In this document: one piece after another, positions 16,495-25,400 of the stretch
Layout of the letters: each line of letters begins with the position of its first letter
Position numbering within the stretch: the stretch's first letter is position 1
NCBI GenBank assembly: GCA_001603955.1
Contig: LVAA01000044.1
Span: forward strand, 1 to 57,294
Reading direction: 5' to 3'
Source of the DNA: Syntrophobacterales bacterium Delta_02
Lineage (GTDB): Bacteria; Desulfobacterota; Syntrophorhabdia; Syntrophorhabdales; Syntrophorhabdaceae
DNA: 57,294 bases
The notes under the pieces: model-generated
What the model saw: the letters and a program-made list of their open reading frames with translations, nothing else
What the model was told of the DNA's origin: nothing
The model's database searches: none
Made by a program: the position numbers and the translations under genes

Positions 16495-18725
16495 CCGCAA
16501 TCCTTGCGAAGACAGTAGAGGTTCTTCTTGAAAGAGAAAAGGGTTGGGGCGCCGCAGGAGGGGCATTCACCCTCCGTCGGTTCCTTGTTCGTTGCAAAGG
16601 AGCATTTGGGGTATTCGGAGCAACTGACGAATCTCTTCTTCATTTTCGACGTCTTTTCGACCAGCTTGCCGGGGCACCCCTCCATGGGGCACGCGAATCC
16701 CAGTGAGAACGCCTCCGTGTGCTTGCATTCGGGATAGTTGCTGCAGGCGAGGAAACGGCCGAACCTGCCCTTTTTCTCCACGAGCTTTCCGCCGCATTTG
16801 GGGCATACCCCTTTCGCCTCGCTCTCCACAATGGTTATTTTCCCGTCGGCATCGACCCTGACATTCTTTTTGTTCTTGCACTCCGGCCTGCCGGAGCAGA
16901 CCAGGTATTCGCCGCTCTTCCCCCAGCGCAGCAGCATCTTCCTGCCGCACTTGTCACATTCGATGTCCGTTTCCTTTTCTTCCTTCTTGAGGCTTCTCAT
17001 TTGTTTCTGAGCGCTCTGGAGCTCGCCCTCGAAGGACGAGTTGAACTTCTCCAGTGACTTGATCCAGTCCTTCTTGCCGTCCTCGATCTCGTCCAGACGC
17101 ACCTCCATCCTGGCGGTGAAACCCACGTCGAGAACGGTGGGGAAGAATTCGGAGAGGAGCCTGTTGACAGTCCGGCCAAGCGGTGTGGGTACGAGCCTTC
17201 CCTTTTCCTTTCTCACGTAATCGCGGTCCTGGACGGTGCTGACGATGGTAGCGTAGGTGGACGGTCTTCCGATACCTTTTCCCTCCAGGGTCCGGATGAG
17301 GGACGCCTCGGAATAACGGGGGGGAGGGTTCGTGAAGCGCTGTTCCATGGTCGTGTTCCTGAGCCTCGCCTCCTCGCCCTTCCTGATGTCGGGAAGGGTG
17401 GATCCGGTCTCTTCATCCTCGCCGATCTCTTCATATATCTTCGTGAAGCCATCGAAGAGCACGTTCGTGCCCCTGGCAACGAAAATATAATCGCCCGCCG
17501 TGACATCCACCGTTTTTGTCTCCACCCTCTTCTGGGTCATCTGGGAGGAAACGAAGCGTTTCCAGATAAGGTCGTAGAGGGCGAAGAGTTCCTTTTCAAG
17601 ATAGGGCTTCACCTTCTCGGGGGTGAAGAACGCCGACGTGGGCCGTATCGCCTCGTGGGCGTCCTGCGCCGTCTTCTTGTTCTTGAAGAAGTTCGGTTTC
17701 TCGGGGAGATAGGGTTCGGAGAAGCCCTTCCTGATGAAGTCGCGCGCCTCGGATATGGCCTCCATGGAGACCCTCACGGAGTCCGTCCTCATGTACGTGA
17801 TGAGACCTACGGGGCCCTCTTCGCCGATGTCGACCCCTTCGTAGAGCTTCTGGGCGAGCATCATCGTGCGTTTTGGCGAGAGGCGCAAGACCCGGGACGC
17901 TTCCTGCTGGAGCCTGCTCGTGATAAAGGACGGCTGGGGCGAGATGTTCTTCTCCTTCACCTCCACCCTTGTCACGAGGAAGTCCTTCCCGGCGATGTCG
18001 GCCTTGACGGCTGCCGCTTCGTCTTCGGAGGTTATCCTGAGCTTTCCCGCTCCTTTCCCCTGCAATGACGCCTTTGAGCCGCCGTCCACAGCCTTTCGTT
18101 CCAGTGTTGCCGTGAAGGTCTCTCCCGAAGGAAGTTCGAGGACGACATCGATGACCCAGTACTCCTCCCTTTCAAAGCCTTCGATTTCGGCCTCTCTTTC
18201 GCACACGAGGCGCAGGGCCACCGATTGTACCCTTCCCGCGGACAGGCCGTAGCTGACCCTCTCCCACAGGAGCGGACTTATCTTGTAGCCCACCAGGCGG
18301 TCGAGGATCCGGCGCGCCTTCTGCGCGTCGTACTTGGCCGGATCGAGCTTGATGGGTGCCTTCATGGCGTCGAGGACGCCCTTCTTCGTTATCTCGTGGA
18401 AGAGGACCCGCTCGATGCGCTCGTCATTCCCTATGACCTCGGCAACGTGGAAAGCTATGGCTTCCCCTTCGCGGTCGGGGTCGGACCCGATCAGGATCCT
18501 TTCCGCATCCTTTCCCGCCTTCTTTATCTCATCGACCACCTTCGACTTACCCTTCAGGACGTGGAAGTCAGGTTTGAATCCCTCCTCCACGTCGACGCCG
18601 AGGGTGCTCTTCGGAAGGTCCTTGATATGTCCGTACGTCGCCTTGATGACGTAATCGTTTCCCAGGTATTTCGACAGGGTCTTCATCTTCGTCGGCGACT
18701 CAACAACGAGCAGTGACTTTCCCAT
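16479..18725 (-). CDS. topA: DNA topoisomerase I (type IA)
   Basis: TopA relaxes negative supercoils by nicking one strand. The 748 residues begin with the Toprim domain (SLLVVESPTKMKTL; acidic GSDPDREGEAIAFH near residue 108) and contain the active-site tyrosine in GLITYMRTDS near 310. The C-terminus carries four zinc-ribbon modules: CDKC...CSGRPEC, CPKC...CSNYPEC, CPMEGC...CSEYPKC and CPSC...CLRKDC. GGAGA precedes the ATG. The neighbours are dprA 52 nt upstream and trmFO overlapping downstream. Confidence 0.97.
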   Translation of the reverse strand: MGKSLLVVESPTKMKTLSKYLGNDYVIKATYGHIKDLPKSTLGVDVEEGFKPDFHVLKGKSKVVDEIKKAGKDAERILIGSDPDREGEAIAFHVAEVIGNDERIERVLFHEITKKGVLDAMKAPIKLDPAKYDAQKARRILDRLVGYKISPLLWERVSYGLSAGRVQSVALRLVCEREAEIEGFEREEYWVIDVVLELPSGETFTATLERKAVDGGSKASLQGKGAGKLRITSEDEAAAVKADIAGKDFLVTRVEVKEKNISPQPSFITSRLQQEASRVLRLSPKRTMMLAQKLYEGVDIGEEGPVGLITYMRTDSVRVSMEAISEARDFIRKGFSEPYLPEKPNFFKNKKTAQDAHEAIRPTSAFFTPEKVKPYLEKELFALYDLIWKRFVSSQMTQKRVETKTVDVTAGDYIFVARGTNVLFDGFTKIYEEIGEDEETGSTLPDIRKGEEARLRNTTMEQRFTNPPPRYSEASLIRTLEGKGIGRPSTYATIVSTVQDRDYVRKEKGRLVPTPLGRTVNRLLSEFFPTVLDVGFTARMEVRLDEIEDGKKDWIKSLEKFNSSFEGELQSAQKQMRSLKKEEKETDIECDKCGRKMLLRWGKSGEYLVCSGRPECKNKKNVRVDADGKITIVESEAKGVCPKCGGKLVEKKGRFGRFLACSNYPECKHTEAFSLGFACPMEGCPGKLVEKTSKMKKRFVSCSEYPKCSFATNKEPTEGECPSCGAPTLFSFKKNLYCLRKDCGWKSR

Positions 18726-18777
18726 CCATGTCTCCTTTATCCTTAAACCCCCCGTTCTGCCGGGGGATCTGGGAACC

Positions 18778-19827
18778 TCATCTTCTTATGAAGAAGCCCC
18801 CCGCCATTTCCGCCACGACATTCTTCATCGCCAGGCGGGTGAGGGTAGCCATAACTTCCTTTGTGTCCATTCCGCTTCTTTCTATTACCTCATCTGCATG
18901 CACTTTTTCAAATCCTATGAGAGAATATATCTTGTCTTCACGGTTGTCCAGTTTCGGGGGCTCAGATTCCGGCGGGCGGACCTCGGGAAAACAGGTCGTG
19001 AGGATGTCCTCCACGGAGTCGACCAGCCGCGCCCCCTCCTTGATAAGCCTGTTCGAACCGGCGTGCTCCATCCTCAGCACGCTTCCGGGGATGGCCATGA
19101 CCTCCCTGCCGTACTCAAGGGCCAGTCTCGCGGTGATGAGGGAACCGCTCCTGGCCGTCGCTTCGACGACCAGCACTCCCCGAGCAAGTCCCGCGATGAT
19201 GCGGTTGCGTTCGGGAAAATGATAGGGCAGGGGTTCTTCTCCGGGTGCGTACTCCGTCACCACGAGACCTTCTCTGCCGATCCTCTCGAAAAGTTTCTTG
19301 TTCTCGGGCGGATAGCAGATGTCTATCCCGCATCCCAGGACGGCTGCCGTCCCCGCAGGTCCTTCCAGGGCCCGAATGTGTGCCGCCGTGTCGATGCCGC
19401 GGGCGAGACCGCTCACGATGGTTATCCCGGCGAGCGAGAGGGTCTCGCCGATCTTCCCGGCGAGATTGAGGCCCTCGGGAGAGGCCTTTCGAGAACCCAC
19501 GACGGCAAGGGTCATGTCCCCGGGTGCAAGAGGACCGCGGGCATAGAGGACGATCGGGGCGTCGGGTATGTGCCCGAGTGCCTTCGGGTACCCGTCGTCG
19601 CGTATGGTGAGGACCCGGACTCCCATCATATCGAGAAGCTCGAGGTCCCTGTCGATCCCTTCCCAGTCCCTGAAACGCGAGGCGATGCCGGCCGGGGCCG
19701 CGGTGGTGCCGGTGCCGGGCCGGAAGAGCCGGGTGATATCGGGGTACGAGTCGCAGATCCTGCGTTTCGCAAGGCGGCTTAAACCCTTTACCCGGGAAAG
19801 TGCGATGAGGGCGCGTCGTTCATCCAT
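18778..19827 (-). CDS. dprA: DNA-processing protein DprA (Smf)
   Basis: DprA loads RecA on incoming single-stranded DNA during natural transformation, and is kept in many species not known to be competent. The 349 residues include an N-terminal helix-hairpin region (ALSRVKGLSRLAKR), the Rossmann-like core with VGSRKASPEGLNLA near 115, GLARGIDTAAH near 150 and FPERNRIIAGLARGVLVVEA near 205, and a C-terminal winged helix (ADEVIERSGMDTKEVMATL). Its position before topA is common. The start has a weak ribosome site. Confidence 0.95.
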   Translation of the reverse strand: MDERRALIALSRVKGLSRLAKRRICDSYPDITRLFRPGTGTTAAPAGIASRFRDWEGIDRDLELLDMMGVRVLTIRDDGYPKALGHIPDAPIVLYARGPLAPGDMTLAVVGSRKASPEGLNLAGKIGETLSLAGITIVSGLARGIDTAAHIRALEGPAGTAAVLGCGIDICYPPENKKLFERIGREGLVVTEYAPGEEPLPYHFPERNRIIAGLARGVLVVEATARSGSLITARLALEYGREVMAIPGSVLRMEHAGSNRLIKEGARLVDSVEDILTTCFPEVRPPESEPPKLDNREDKIYSLIGFEKVHADEVIERSGMDTKEVMATLTRLAMKNVVAEMAGGFFIRR

Positions 19828-19889
19828 GAGGACACCCGTCCTTGTCTGTCCTGCCGCCGGGGCTCATCGCCGAACACCGGCATTCGGGC

Positions 19890-20525
19890 CTATCCGGTCT
19901 TGTCTTTCCGGAGGATGGAATAATAGTACAGCAGAGAGTCATAGAACTCGCGGGCCATGATGGAACGTGAAAGGTCATCGCGCCACCATTTGTCAGCCCT
20001 GAAATAGCTGACCTTCACCGGTTTGACCATGTAAAGGACCGCGCCCCCGTCCCGGGAGGAGTCGTAGACCTGGTGGTACCTTCTCGAAGCGTATTCCGGG
20101 ACAACAATGATCACTTTCTTGAGGCCGGCCCCCCTGAACTTCTCCTTGAAAAAAGCATGCCTCCGGTCCCCCAGGTCCCCGGCAAAAAGGGACTTCGTCA
20201 CATTTTCCTTCACCCCCCGGGACTTTGCCATCCCGGACACAAGATCGTATATGTCGGTCCCCAGGACCTTGTCATTCTCGATATACACGACCCTTCCATC
20301 ACCCGCGAAGTACTCCCTGAAGGCCTCGACATAGAGTTCCCCGTCATGGTCGTCGGGGAATCTCGGCACGAAGATGGCATCCGCGGGGACTATCTTGTCC
20401 TCGTACCGGAAACTTTTCCCCGCGAACCTGAGGCTGACGGGGTGCAGCAACACGCCTGCCAGTATCATCACCACAACAAGGATGCCGATGAGGCACCCGC
20501 AACCGGCCTTGCCCTTGATACCCAT
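19890..20525 (-). CDS. Membrane-anchored YdcF/SanA-like protein
   Basis: The 211-residue product has a short cytoplasmic tail (MGIKGKAGCGC), one membrane helix (LIGILVVVMILAGVLL) and an extracytoplasmic domain that begins ADAIFVPR, like the strand opening the DUF218 fold. That family includes SanA, ElyC and YdcF. The later KKVIIVVPEYASRRYHQVY matches the family's second half. The usual glycine-rich motif after the first strand is not evident, so this is a divergent member or a lookalike. ATG at 20525 was chosen over GTG at 20564 because only it has GGGGAGG upstream, although spacing is long. It follows rsmE. Confidence 0.6.
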   Translation of the reverse strand: MGIKGKAGCGCLIGILVVVMILAGVLLHPVSLRFAGKSFRYEDKIVPADAIFVPRFPDDHDGELYVEAFREYFAGDGRVVYIENDKVLGTDIYDLVSGMAKSRGVKENVTKSLFAGDLGDRRHAFFKEKFRGAGLKKVIIVVPEYASRRYHQVYDSSRDGGAVLYMVKPVKVSYFRADKWWRDDLSRSIMAREFYDSLLYYYSILRKDKTG

Positions 20526-20564
20526 ATACGTCGTGTACCTCCCCTTTACCTTAAACCCTTTCAC

Positions 20565-21335
20565 TCAAGCGCCGGTGTTGTCCTGTCGGCTCTCGTTGCC
20601 TGCCCGGGCATATTCATAGAGGATCACCGACAGGACGATGAGGGGCGTCGTTTCCGTCCGGAATATGTTCTCCCCCAGGGTACAGGTGGTGAAACCGTTC
20701 TCCCTGAGCCACTCGACCTCCTCCTCTTCGATACCGCCCTCGGGTCCTATGACGACACAGGTGACATCCCCTCCTTTCGAACCGAAGACATCCCTGAGCG
20801 TGACGCGCTTCTCCTTTTCGTAGAGGGCGACCCGCTTTTTGGCATCTCCTATAAGGTCGGTGATGCCCCTCAGCGGGGTCGGCTCCGATATTTCCGGGAT
20901 GGTGAACCGTCCCGACTGGCGGGAGGCCTCAACAGTGATCCTTTTCCACCGCTCGATCTTTTCTCCCGGGTGGTCGGTGAACCTCACCACGGTTCTCTTG
21001 AAAACGGTGGGAACGATCTTTTCGGCCCCCAACTCCGTCGCCTTCTCGACAAGCCAGTCCATCCTGGGCCCCTTGATGGGGCTTACGCAGAGGATGACCT
21101 TCGGCCTTTTCTCCTGCGGTTTATGCACCACGTCGAGCACCTGGAGGTAGACCTCTTTCGCCTTGACGCTCTGGATGGTGGACCGGTACAGATAACCCTT
21201 TCCGTCGATGAGGTCGATCCTGTCCCCCGGGCGCTTTCTGAGGACCCCGATGATGTACTTGTGCATGGGCCCTGCCAGGAGGACCATGCCGTTCTTGATC
21301 TTCAATTTGTCGACAAAAACTCTTCTGATCTCCAT
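20565..21335 (-). CDS. rsmE: 16S rRNA m3U1498 methyltransferase RsmE
   Basis: RsmE methylates N3 of U1498 in the decoding centre of 16S rRNA. The 256 residues start with the PUA-like domain (RRVFVDKLKIKNG) and continue into a SPOUT knot with the SAM site: IGPEGGIEEEEVEWL near residue 195 and LGENIFRTETTPLIVL near 222. The catalytic arginine in RTET is present. It lies between the YhaM-like nuclease (15 nt upstream) and the YdcF-like protein on one strand, so probably one transcript. Confidence 0.95.
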   Translation of the reverse strand: MEIRRVFVDKLKIKNGMVLLAGPMHKYIIGVLRKRPGDRIDLIDGKGYLYRSTIQSVKAKEVYLQVLDVVHKPQEKRPKVILCVSPIKGPRMDWLVEKATELGAEKIVPTVFKRTVVRFTDHPGEKIERWKRITVEASRQSGRFTIPEISEPTPLRGITDLIGDAKKRVALYEKEKRVTLRDVFGSKGGDVTCVVIGPEGGIEEEEVEWLRENGFTTCTLGENIFRTETTPLIVLSVILYEYARAGNESRQDNTGA

Positions 21336-21350
21336 GGGTATTTCTAACTC

Positions 21351-22304
21351 TTAGTCTATTTTGTAGTATTTTGCCTCATACAGCCGGTGGTATTCACTCC
21401 AGCGTTCGTCTGCCATCTTGTCTTTCATGTGTTCCCTTACACCTTTCACCTTTGCGTCCAGGTTGTCGAGGTGGTGAATGATGATCGCCTCGGGGAACAT
21501 GGGCTTCTTGGGGGAGCCCCATTCCTCCAGGCCATGGTGGCTGACGACGATATGGGTGAGGATATCCGTCAGCTCCTTCGGGAATCCGTCGACGCGGCGG
21601 ATCAAGTCTTCGAGGATCATGACGCCGAGGGTGATGTGGCCGAGGAGCCTGCCCCGGTCGGTGAACCTGAAACCCCGCGTTATGTCCAGTTCCTGTGTCT
21701 TTCCGATATCGTGGAGGATGGAGCCGGCAATTACTATGTCCCGGTCCCCCCCGATAAGGGACACGGCGGCAACGCCCATCCTTGCCATGCAGAGGGAGTG
21801 ATCGAGCAGCCCGCCGATGTAGACGTGGTGCACGGTGGTTGAGGCGGGATAGGAAAAGAACCTTTCCCGGAGCTGCACGTCATCATGAAAGACCGCGAGG
21901 AGCCTCGTGAGCCAGGGGTTCCCCACCTCTTTGACGATCTCCCCGTACTCCTTCTGCAGGAAGTCCCTGTCCCTGTCACCCGAGGGGTAGAAATGGGCAA
22001 TGTCGCCGACCGCCAGGTCGGCGTCGAGCTTGCGGATATCGGTGATGTGCAGCTGCGGTTTGCCCTGGTAGTCCCTGGCCTTCGACCGGACAGAGACGAT
22101 GTCGCCCTTCTCGAAGAGGCCTTCCAGTTCGTCGACGCGTTCCCATATCCTGCCCTCGATGGAGCCCGTGGCGTCCTTGAGGCCTATCATCATGTACCTG
22201 GTATTGTTCTTCGCGGTATAGGTGCCCTTCTTCGTGACGACGAAGAGATCGTTGACCTCGTTCTGATTTCCTGTTATGTCCTGCACAAAGGTTTTCTTGC
22301 TCAC
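21351..22304 (-). CDS. YhaM-like 3'-5' exoribonuclease (OB-fold plus HD domain)
   Basis: The 317 residues comprise an OB-fold nucleic-acid-binding domain (about 15-100; FVVTKKGTYTAKNNTRYMMI begins it) and an HD metal-dependent hydrolase domain. HD ligands can be seen as HHVYIGGLLDHS near 160-170, ILHDIGK near 198 and VSHHGLEEWGSPK near 255. YhaM degrades RNA and single-stranded DNA from the 3' end in Firmicutes and has homologues in many phyla. The GTG start (GGGGAGAGGAT upstream) overlaps the thiL stop by 4 nt. Confidence 0.85.
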   Translation of the reverse strand: MSKKTFVQDITGNQNEVNDLFVVTKKGTYTAKNNTRYMMIGLKDATGSIEGRIWERVDELEGLFEKGDIVSVRSKARDYQGKPQLHITDIRKLDADLAVGDIAHFYPSGDRDRDFLQKEYGEIVKEVGNPWLTRLLAVFHDDVQLRERFFSYPASTTVHHVYIGGLLDHSLCMARMGVAAVSLIGGDRDIVIAGSILHDIGKTQELDITRGFRFTDRGRLLGHITLGVMILEDLIRRVDGFPKELTDILTHIVVSHHGLEEWGSPKKPMFPEAIIIHHLDNLDAKVKGVREHMKDKMADERWSEYHRLYEAKYYKID

Positions 22305-23266
22305 ATCCTCTCCCCAAAATGATCGTAGCCCCCCGGAGGGCTCGGGATCTCCGAACCGTGCCTGTAGACCCTGACTCCCCTGCCTGACACGACCTCTCCG
22401 ATGATCGTGACGGCCCTGCCCTTTTCGATCATTGCCGCTACGACAGGAAGTCTCTTCCGGGGGAAGGTGAAAAGAAGCTGATAATCCTCCCCGCCACCGA
22501 AGGCGAGCTCTTCAAGTCCCCTTTGCCTGAGCGGGCGAGGCATGGGGACCTTTTCCCAGTGGATGCGGGCCTGTTTTTTGCTTTCGTCCATCATCCTCGA
22601 AAGGTCGAGGATGAGTCCGTCGCTCACATCCATCATCGCATCAGTTATATCATTTTTCACTATTTCCTTCCACAGGGCGTAGGGCGGCCTGGGGCTTAAG
22701 AAACGCCGGATGCAGCCCTTCAGGTTCCTCGCGTCCTGCCCTTCCTTGAGGGCTCTCAGGCCCAGGGCGGCCTCTCCGAGCCTTCCCGTGACGGCGATGA
22801 GGTCGCCGTTTCGTGCCTTGTCCCTGCCGAAGTATCGCGCCGCGGCCAGCTTCCCGATCACGGAGATGTCGATGAAGAGGTCCTTCGCCGTGGCGACGGT
22901 GTCTCCGCCGAGAAGGGTGACGCCGAACTCCCGGGCGGCCCTGTCCATGCCCTGGTACATCCTTTCCATCTCCCCCGAGGAAAACCTCTCCGGTATTCCC
23001 ACGGTCACGAGGTAGAAGAGCGGTTCCGCTCCCATCGCCAGGATGTCCGATATGTTGGAGTACAGGGCCTTCTTGCCCACGTAGTAGGGGTCCATGAAGG
23101 ACAGCTCGAAGTGGACATGCTCGGCCATGGCATCCTGCACAAAGACGTACCGGCCGGCGGCAAGCTCCGCGACGGCGCCGTCGTCGCCAATACCCCGTAT
23201 GACACTATTACTTTTCCGGGAGAATTTTCGAATACCCTTAATGAAACTGTTTTCCGATATCTCCAT
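22301..23266 (-). CDS. thiL: Thiamine-monophosphate kinase
   Basis: ThiL phosphorylates thiamine monophosphate to the active cofactor. The 321 residues carry the PurM-like fold: GIGDDGAV near residue 23, the Mg-binding VQDAMAEHVHF near 40, KALYSNISDILAMGAEP near 60, GGDTVAT near 120, DVSDGLILDLSRM near 215 and GGGEDYQLLF near 255. I start at ATG 23266 because the fold begins there. The frame remains open another 33 codons upstream, but that extension translates an intergenic repeat. No other thiamine gene is adjacent. Confidence 0.93.
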   Translation of the reverse strand: MEISENSFIKGIRKFSRKSNSVIRGIGDDGAVAELAAGRYVFVQDAMAEHVHFELSFMDPYYVGKKALYSNISDILAMGAEPLFYLVTVGIPERFSSGEMERMYQGMDRAAREFGVTLLGGDTVATAKDLFIDISVIGKLAAARYFGRDKARNGDLIAVTGRLGEAALGLRALKEGQDARNLKGCIRRFLSPRPPYALWKEIVKNDITDAMMDVSDGLILDLSRMMDESKKQARIHWEKVPMPRPLRQRGLEELAFGGGEDYQLLFTFPRKRLPVVAAMIEKGRAVTIIGEVVSGRGVRVYRHGSEIPSPPGGYDHFGERM

Positions 23267-23305
23267 GACGAAGGAACATGATAACCCAAACCGAAAGATG
23301 GTTGC

Positions 23306-23480
23306 AACCGCTTGAACAGCTTGAGCCGCTTTAACGTTGAAAAACAAAAAACGATGAAAGAACAAGACAGCTCGGCCCGGCCCCCGGTTATCATCCTGGG
23401 GTCGGGCCGAGCTATTGTCCTTATTGTCTTTTGCTTTTCCCGCTCAAGCGGCTCAAGCTGTTCAAGCGGTTCAAGCCGCC
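23306..23480. repeat. Intergenic inverted repeat with CGCTTGAAC/AGCTTGAG-word arms
   Basis: The left arm (23306-23336, AACCGCTTGAACAGCTTGAG...) and the right arm (23441-23480) are complementary over about 31 nt with two or three mismatches. Words are 9 nt long. The right edge is 1-2 nt from the rarA stop. An 11-bp GC-rich hairpin lies inside at 23369-23413. Confidence 0.85.
23369..23413 (-). terminator. Nested hairpin, likely intrinsic terminator of rarA
   Basis: AGCTCGGCCCG (23369-23379) pairs perfectly with CGGGCCGAGCT (23403-23413). On the minus strand it is followed by a T-rich stretch (CTGTCTTGTTCTTTC, then TTTTTTG), as expected for intrinsic termination downstream of rarA. The plus-strand flank is also T-rich. 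Confidence 0.55.
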
Positions 23481-23481
23481 T

Positions 23482-24789
23482 TTACTTCTTCTGGTAATTG
23501 CGCACTTTCTCCATGAATGCTTTCAGCCGGTGTTCCTCGCCTCTGTCGGTGGGGTGGTAGTAGCGTTTGCCGAGGAGTTCTTCGGGGAGGTAGGTCTGCT
23601 TGACGATGGCTCCGGGGTAGTCGTGGGGATAGAGGTATCCCTCTCCGTAGCCGAGTTCGCCCATGAGCTTCGTCGGTGCGTTGCGGATGTGCATGGGAAC
23701 GGGGTATTCCGGGAGGTCCCGGGCGTCCCGCGCCGCCTGGCCGTAGGCGGAGTAGACGGCGTTGCTCTTCTCGCACAGGGCCAGGTACACCGCCGCCTGT
23801 GCGAGGGCCAGGTAGCCTTCGGGGGGACCGATGAACTTGAAGGCCTCCGTGGCGCTGATGGTGAGCGTGAGGGCGTGAGGGTCTGCATTACCGACATCCT
23901 CGGAGGCGAAACGCACGAGACGGCGCATGATATAGAGGGGGTCCTCGCCGCCTTCTATCATCCGGGCGAGCCAGTAGAGGGACGCGTCGGCGTCGGAGCC
24001 GCGCATGCTCTTGTGAAGAGCGCTGATGAGATCGTAGTGCATCTCACCTGTTTTGTCGTACCGGGCGGTCTTCTTCTGGTAGGCCTCCTGAACGATGTCG
24101 TGATCGATGACGGGATTTCCCGAAGAGCCTTCTTTGACCATCTTCCAGCATACCTCCAGGAGATTCAGCGCGCGCCGCGCATCGCCATCGGCGAGGTACG
24201 CGATCTCCTCTATCGTCCGCGCATCGATGGAGATGTTCGCCTTACTGAGTTCCTCGTCGTCCCCCAGTGCTCTGCGCAGGATCTTCACCAGGTCTGTCGT
24301 GACGAGGGGCTTCAGGGTGAGGACCCTCATGCGCGACAGGAGGGGGGAGATGATCTCAAAGGAGGGGTTTTCCGTCGTGGCGCCGATGAGGATGATGGTT
24401 CCGTTTTCCACGTGGGGGAGGAACGTGTCCTGCTGGAGTTTGTTGAAACGGTGGAACTCGTCGACGAAGAGGATGATCCTCTGGTTCCGGGCCTTCTGAA
24501 TGACCTCCTTGACCTCTTTTACTCCGATGGAAACGGCGGAAAGAGAGACGTAGGGAAGCTTCATTATCCTGCCGATAAGCCAGCCGATGGTCGTCTTGCC
24601 GACACCGCTCGGACCCCAGAAGATGAAAGAGGGCACGTCTCCCCTCTCGATAAGGACCCTGAGGAGCTTTCCCTCTCCGAGGAGGTGCTCCTGGCCGACG
24701 ACGTCGTCGAGCGACCTGGGTCGCACCCTGTCGGCGAGAGGTTTCTGAGGCCTTCCCGTGAAAGATGTGTCGTCCGTAAAAAGCTCCAC
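23482..24789 (-). CDS. rarA: Replication-associated recombination protein A (RarA/MgsA)
   Basis: RarA is a clamp-loader-like AAA+ ATPase that acts at stalled forks with single-strand-binding protein. The 435 residues include RPRSLDDVVGQEHLLG near 23, Walker A GPSGVGKTT near 59, Walker B ILFVDEFHRF near 108, sensor 1 IGATTENPSFE near 133 and arginine-finger region LLSRMRVLTL. The C-terminal oligomerisation domain (MIEGGEDPLYIMRRL, YPHDYPGAIV) is intact. GTG start with GAGGA upstream. The stop lies at the edge of an inverted repeat. Confidence 0.96.
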   Translation of the reverse strand: MELFTDDTSFTGRPQKPLADRVRPRSLDDVVGQEHLLGEGKLLRVLIERGDVPSFIFWGPSGVGKTTIGWLIGRIMKLPYVSLSAVSIGVKEVKEVIQKARNQRIILFVDEFHRFNKLQQDTFLPHVENGTIILIGATTENPSFEIISPLLSRMRVLTLKPLVTTDLVKILRRALGDDEELSKANISIDARTIEEIAYLADGDARRALNLLEVCWKMVKEGSSGNPVIDHDIVQEAYQKKTARYDKTGEMHYDLISALHKSMRGSDADASLYWLARMIEGGEDPLYIMRRLVRFASEDVGNADPHALTLTISATEAFKFIGPPEGYLALAQAAVYLALCEKSNAVYSAYGQAARDARDLPEYPVPMHIRNAPTKLMGELGYGEGYLYPHDYPGAIVKQTYLPEELLGKRYYHPTDRGEEHRLKAFMEKVRNYQKK

Positions 24790-24863
24790 TAAGCTGTCCT
24801 CTTATCCCGGGACCCCGGAGAGGGGCCGGGTGTGATCTCGTCCAGGGTGTGCCGCCGGGGGGA

Positions 24864-25082
24864 TCACTTGTCTTCCGGAAGCTGTTTCTTCGCTTCGCCA
24901 AGAAGCCGTATGAGCTCATCGAGGTTCTCAGGCGTCAGCGACACCCCTTTCTTTGTCGGCACCATCTCGCCCTCGTCGTTCTCGAAGAAGTTCCTCACGT
25001 CGATGTAGGTCTTTCCCTTGAACTCTTTCACCGTAACGATGATCCTGTCGGTACCCGTCTTTTGTATCTCGCCGATTATCAT
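24864..25082 (-). CDS. PC4/p15-type single-stranded-DNA-binding cofactor
   Basis: This 72-residue protein matches the bacterial PC4-like (transcriptional coactivator p15, YdbC) family. A curved antiparallel sheet is predicted from IIGEIQKTGTDRIIVTVKEF and KTYIDVRNFFEN, then the typical TKKGVSLTPENLDELIRLL helix. Members bind single-stranded DNA as dimers and influence transcription or repair. ATG at 25082 is preferred because GGAGG is 6 nt upstream; a frame beginning 12 nt earlier lacks one. It is 74 nt upstream of rarA on the same strand. Confidence 0.85.
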   Translation of the reverse strand: MIIGEIQKTGTDRIIVTVKEFKGKTYIDVRNFFENDEGEMVPTKKGVSLTPENLDELIRLLGEAKKQLPEDK

Positions 25083-25140
25083 GGCGCCCTCCATTCAGCT
25101 TTTCATCACTATAGCACGTTCGGACCCCGGAGGGAAGAAG

Positions 25141-25330
25141 GCTTGCGCGTTCGCGCAAGCCGCTTGAACCGCTTGAACCGCTTGAACCGCTTGAACCGCT
25201 TGAACCGCTTGAACCGCTTGAACCGCTTGAACGGAAGAACCAGAGCGAAAACTTTCAGGAAGCATTGTCATCGGAAGGATTATCTTTGGCTTCTTACACG
25301 CTAAAGCGGCTCAAGCGGTTCAAGCGGCCT
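25141..25330. repeat. Intergenic repeat with eight perfect CGCTTGAAC copies and an opposing arm
   Basis: A 9-bp-stem hairpin (GCTTGCGCG-TT-CGCGCAAGC, 25141-25160) is followed at 25161-25232 by exactly eight head-to-tail copies of the 9-mer CGCTTGAAC. The right arm (25299-25330) holds the reverse complement with substitutions (AAGCGGCTCAAGCGGTTCAA). The element fills the gap between the divergent PC4-like and MFS genes. In one frame the array reads RLN repeatedly, but no start, ribosome site or conserved frame supports translation. Confidence 0.85.
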
Positions 25331-25400
25331 TTCTCTCCTTGCATTCCTTTTCGCCGTATCCTAGAATGTCTCTACGGCGAAAAGACACGTAGGGGGCGTT

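Noticed and set aside
25141..25330. CRISPR array
   Set aside because: The 9-nt units are contiguous with no unique spacers and no cas genes are present. The opposed arm shows an inverted-repeat design.
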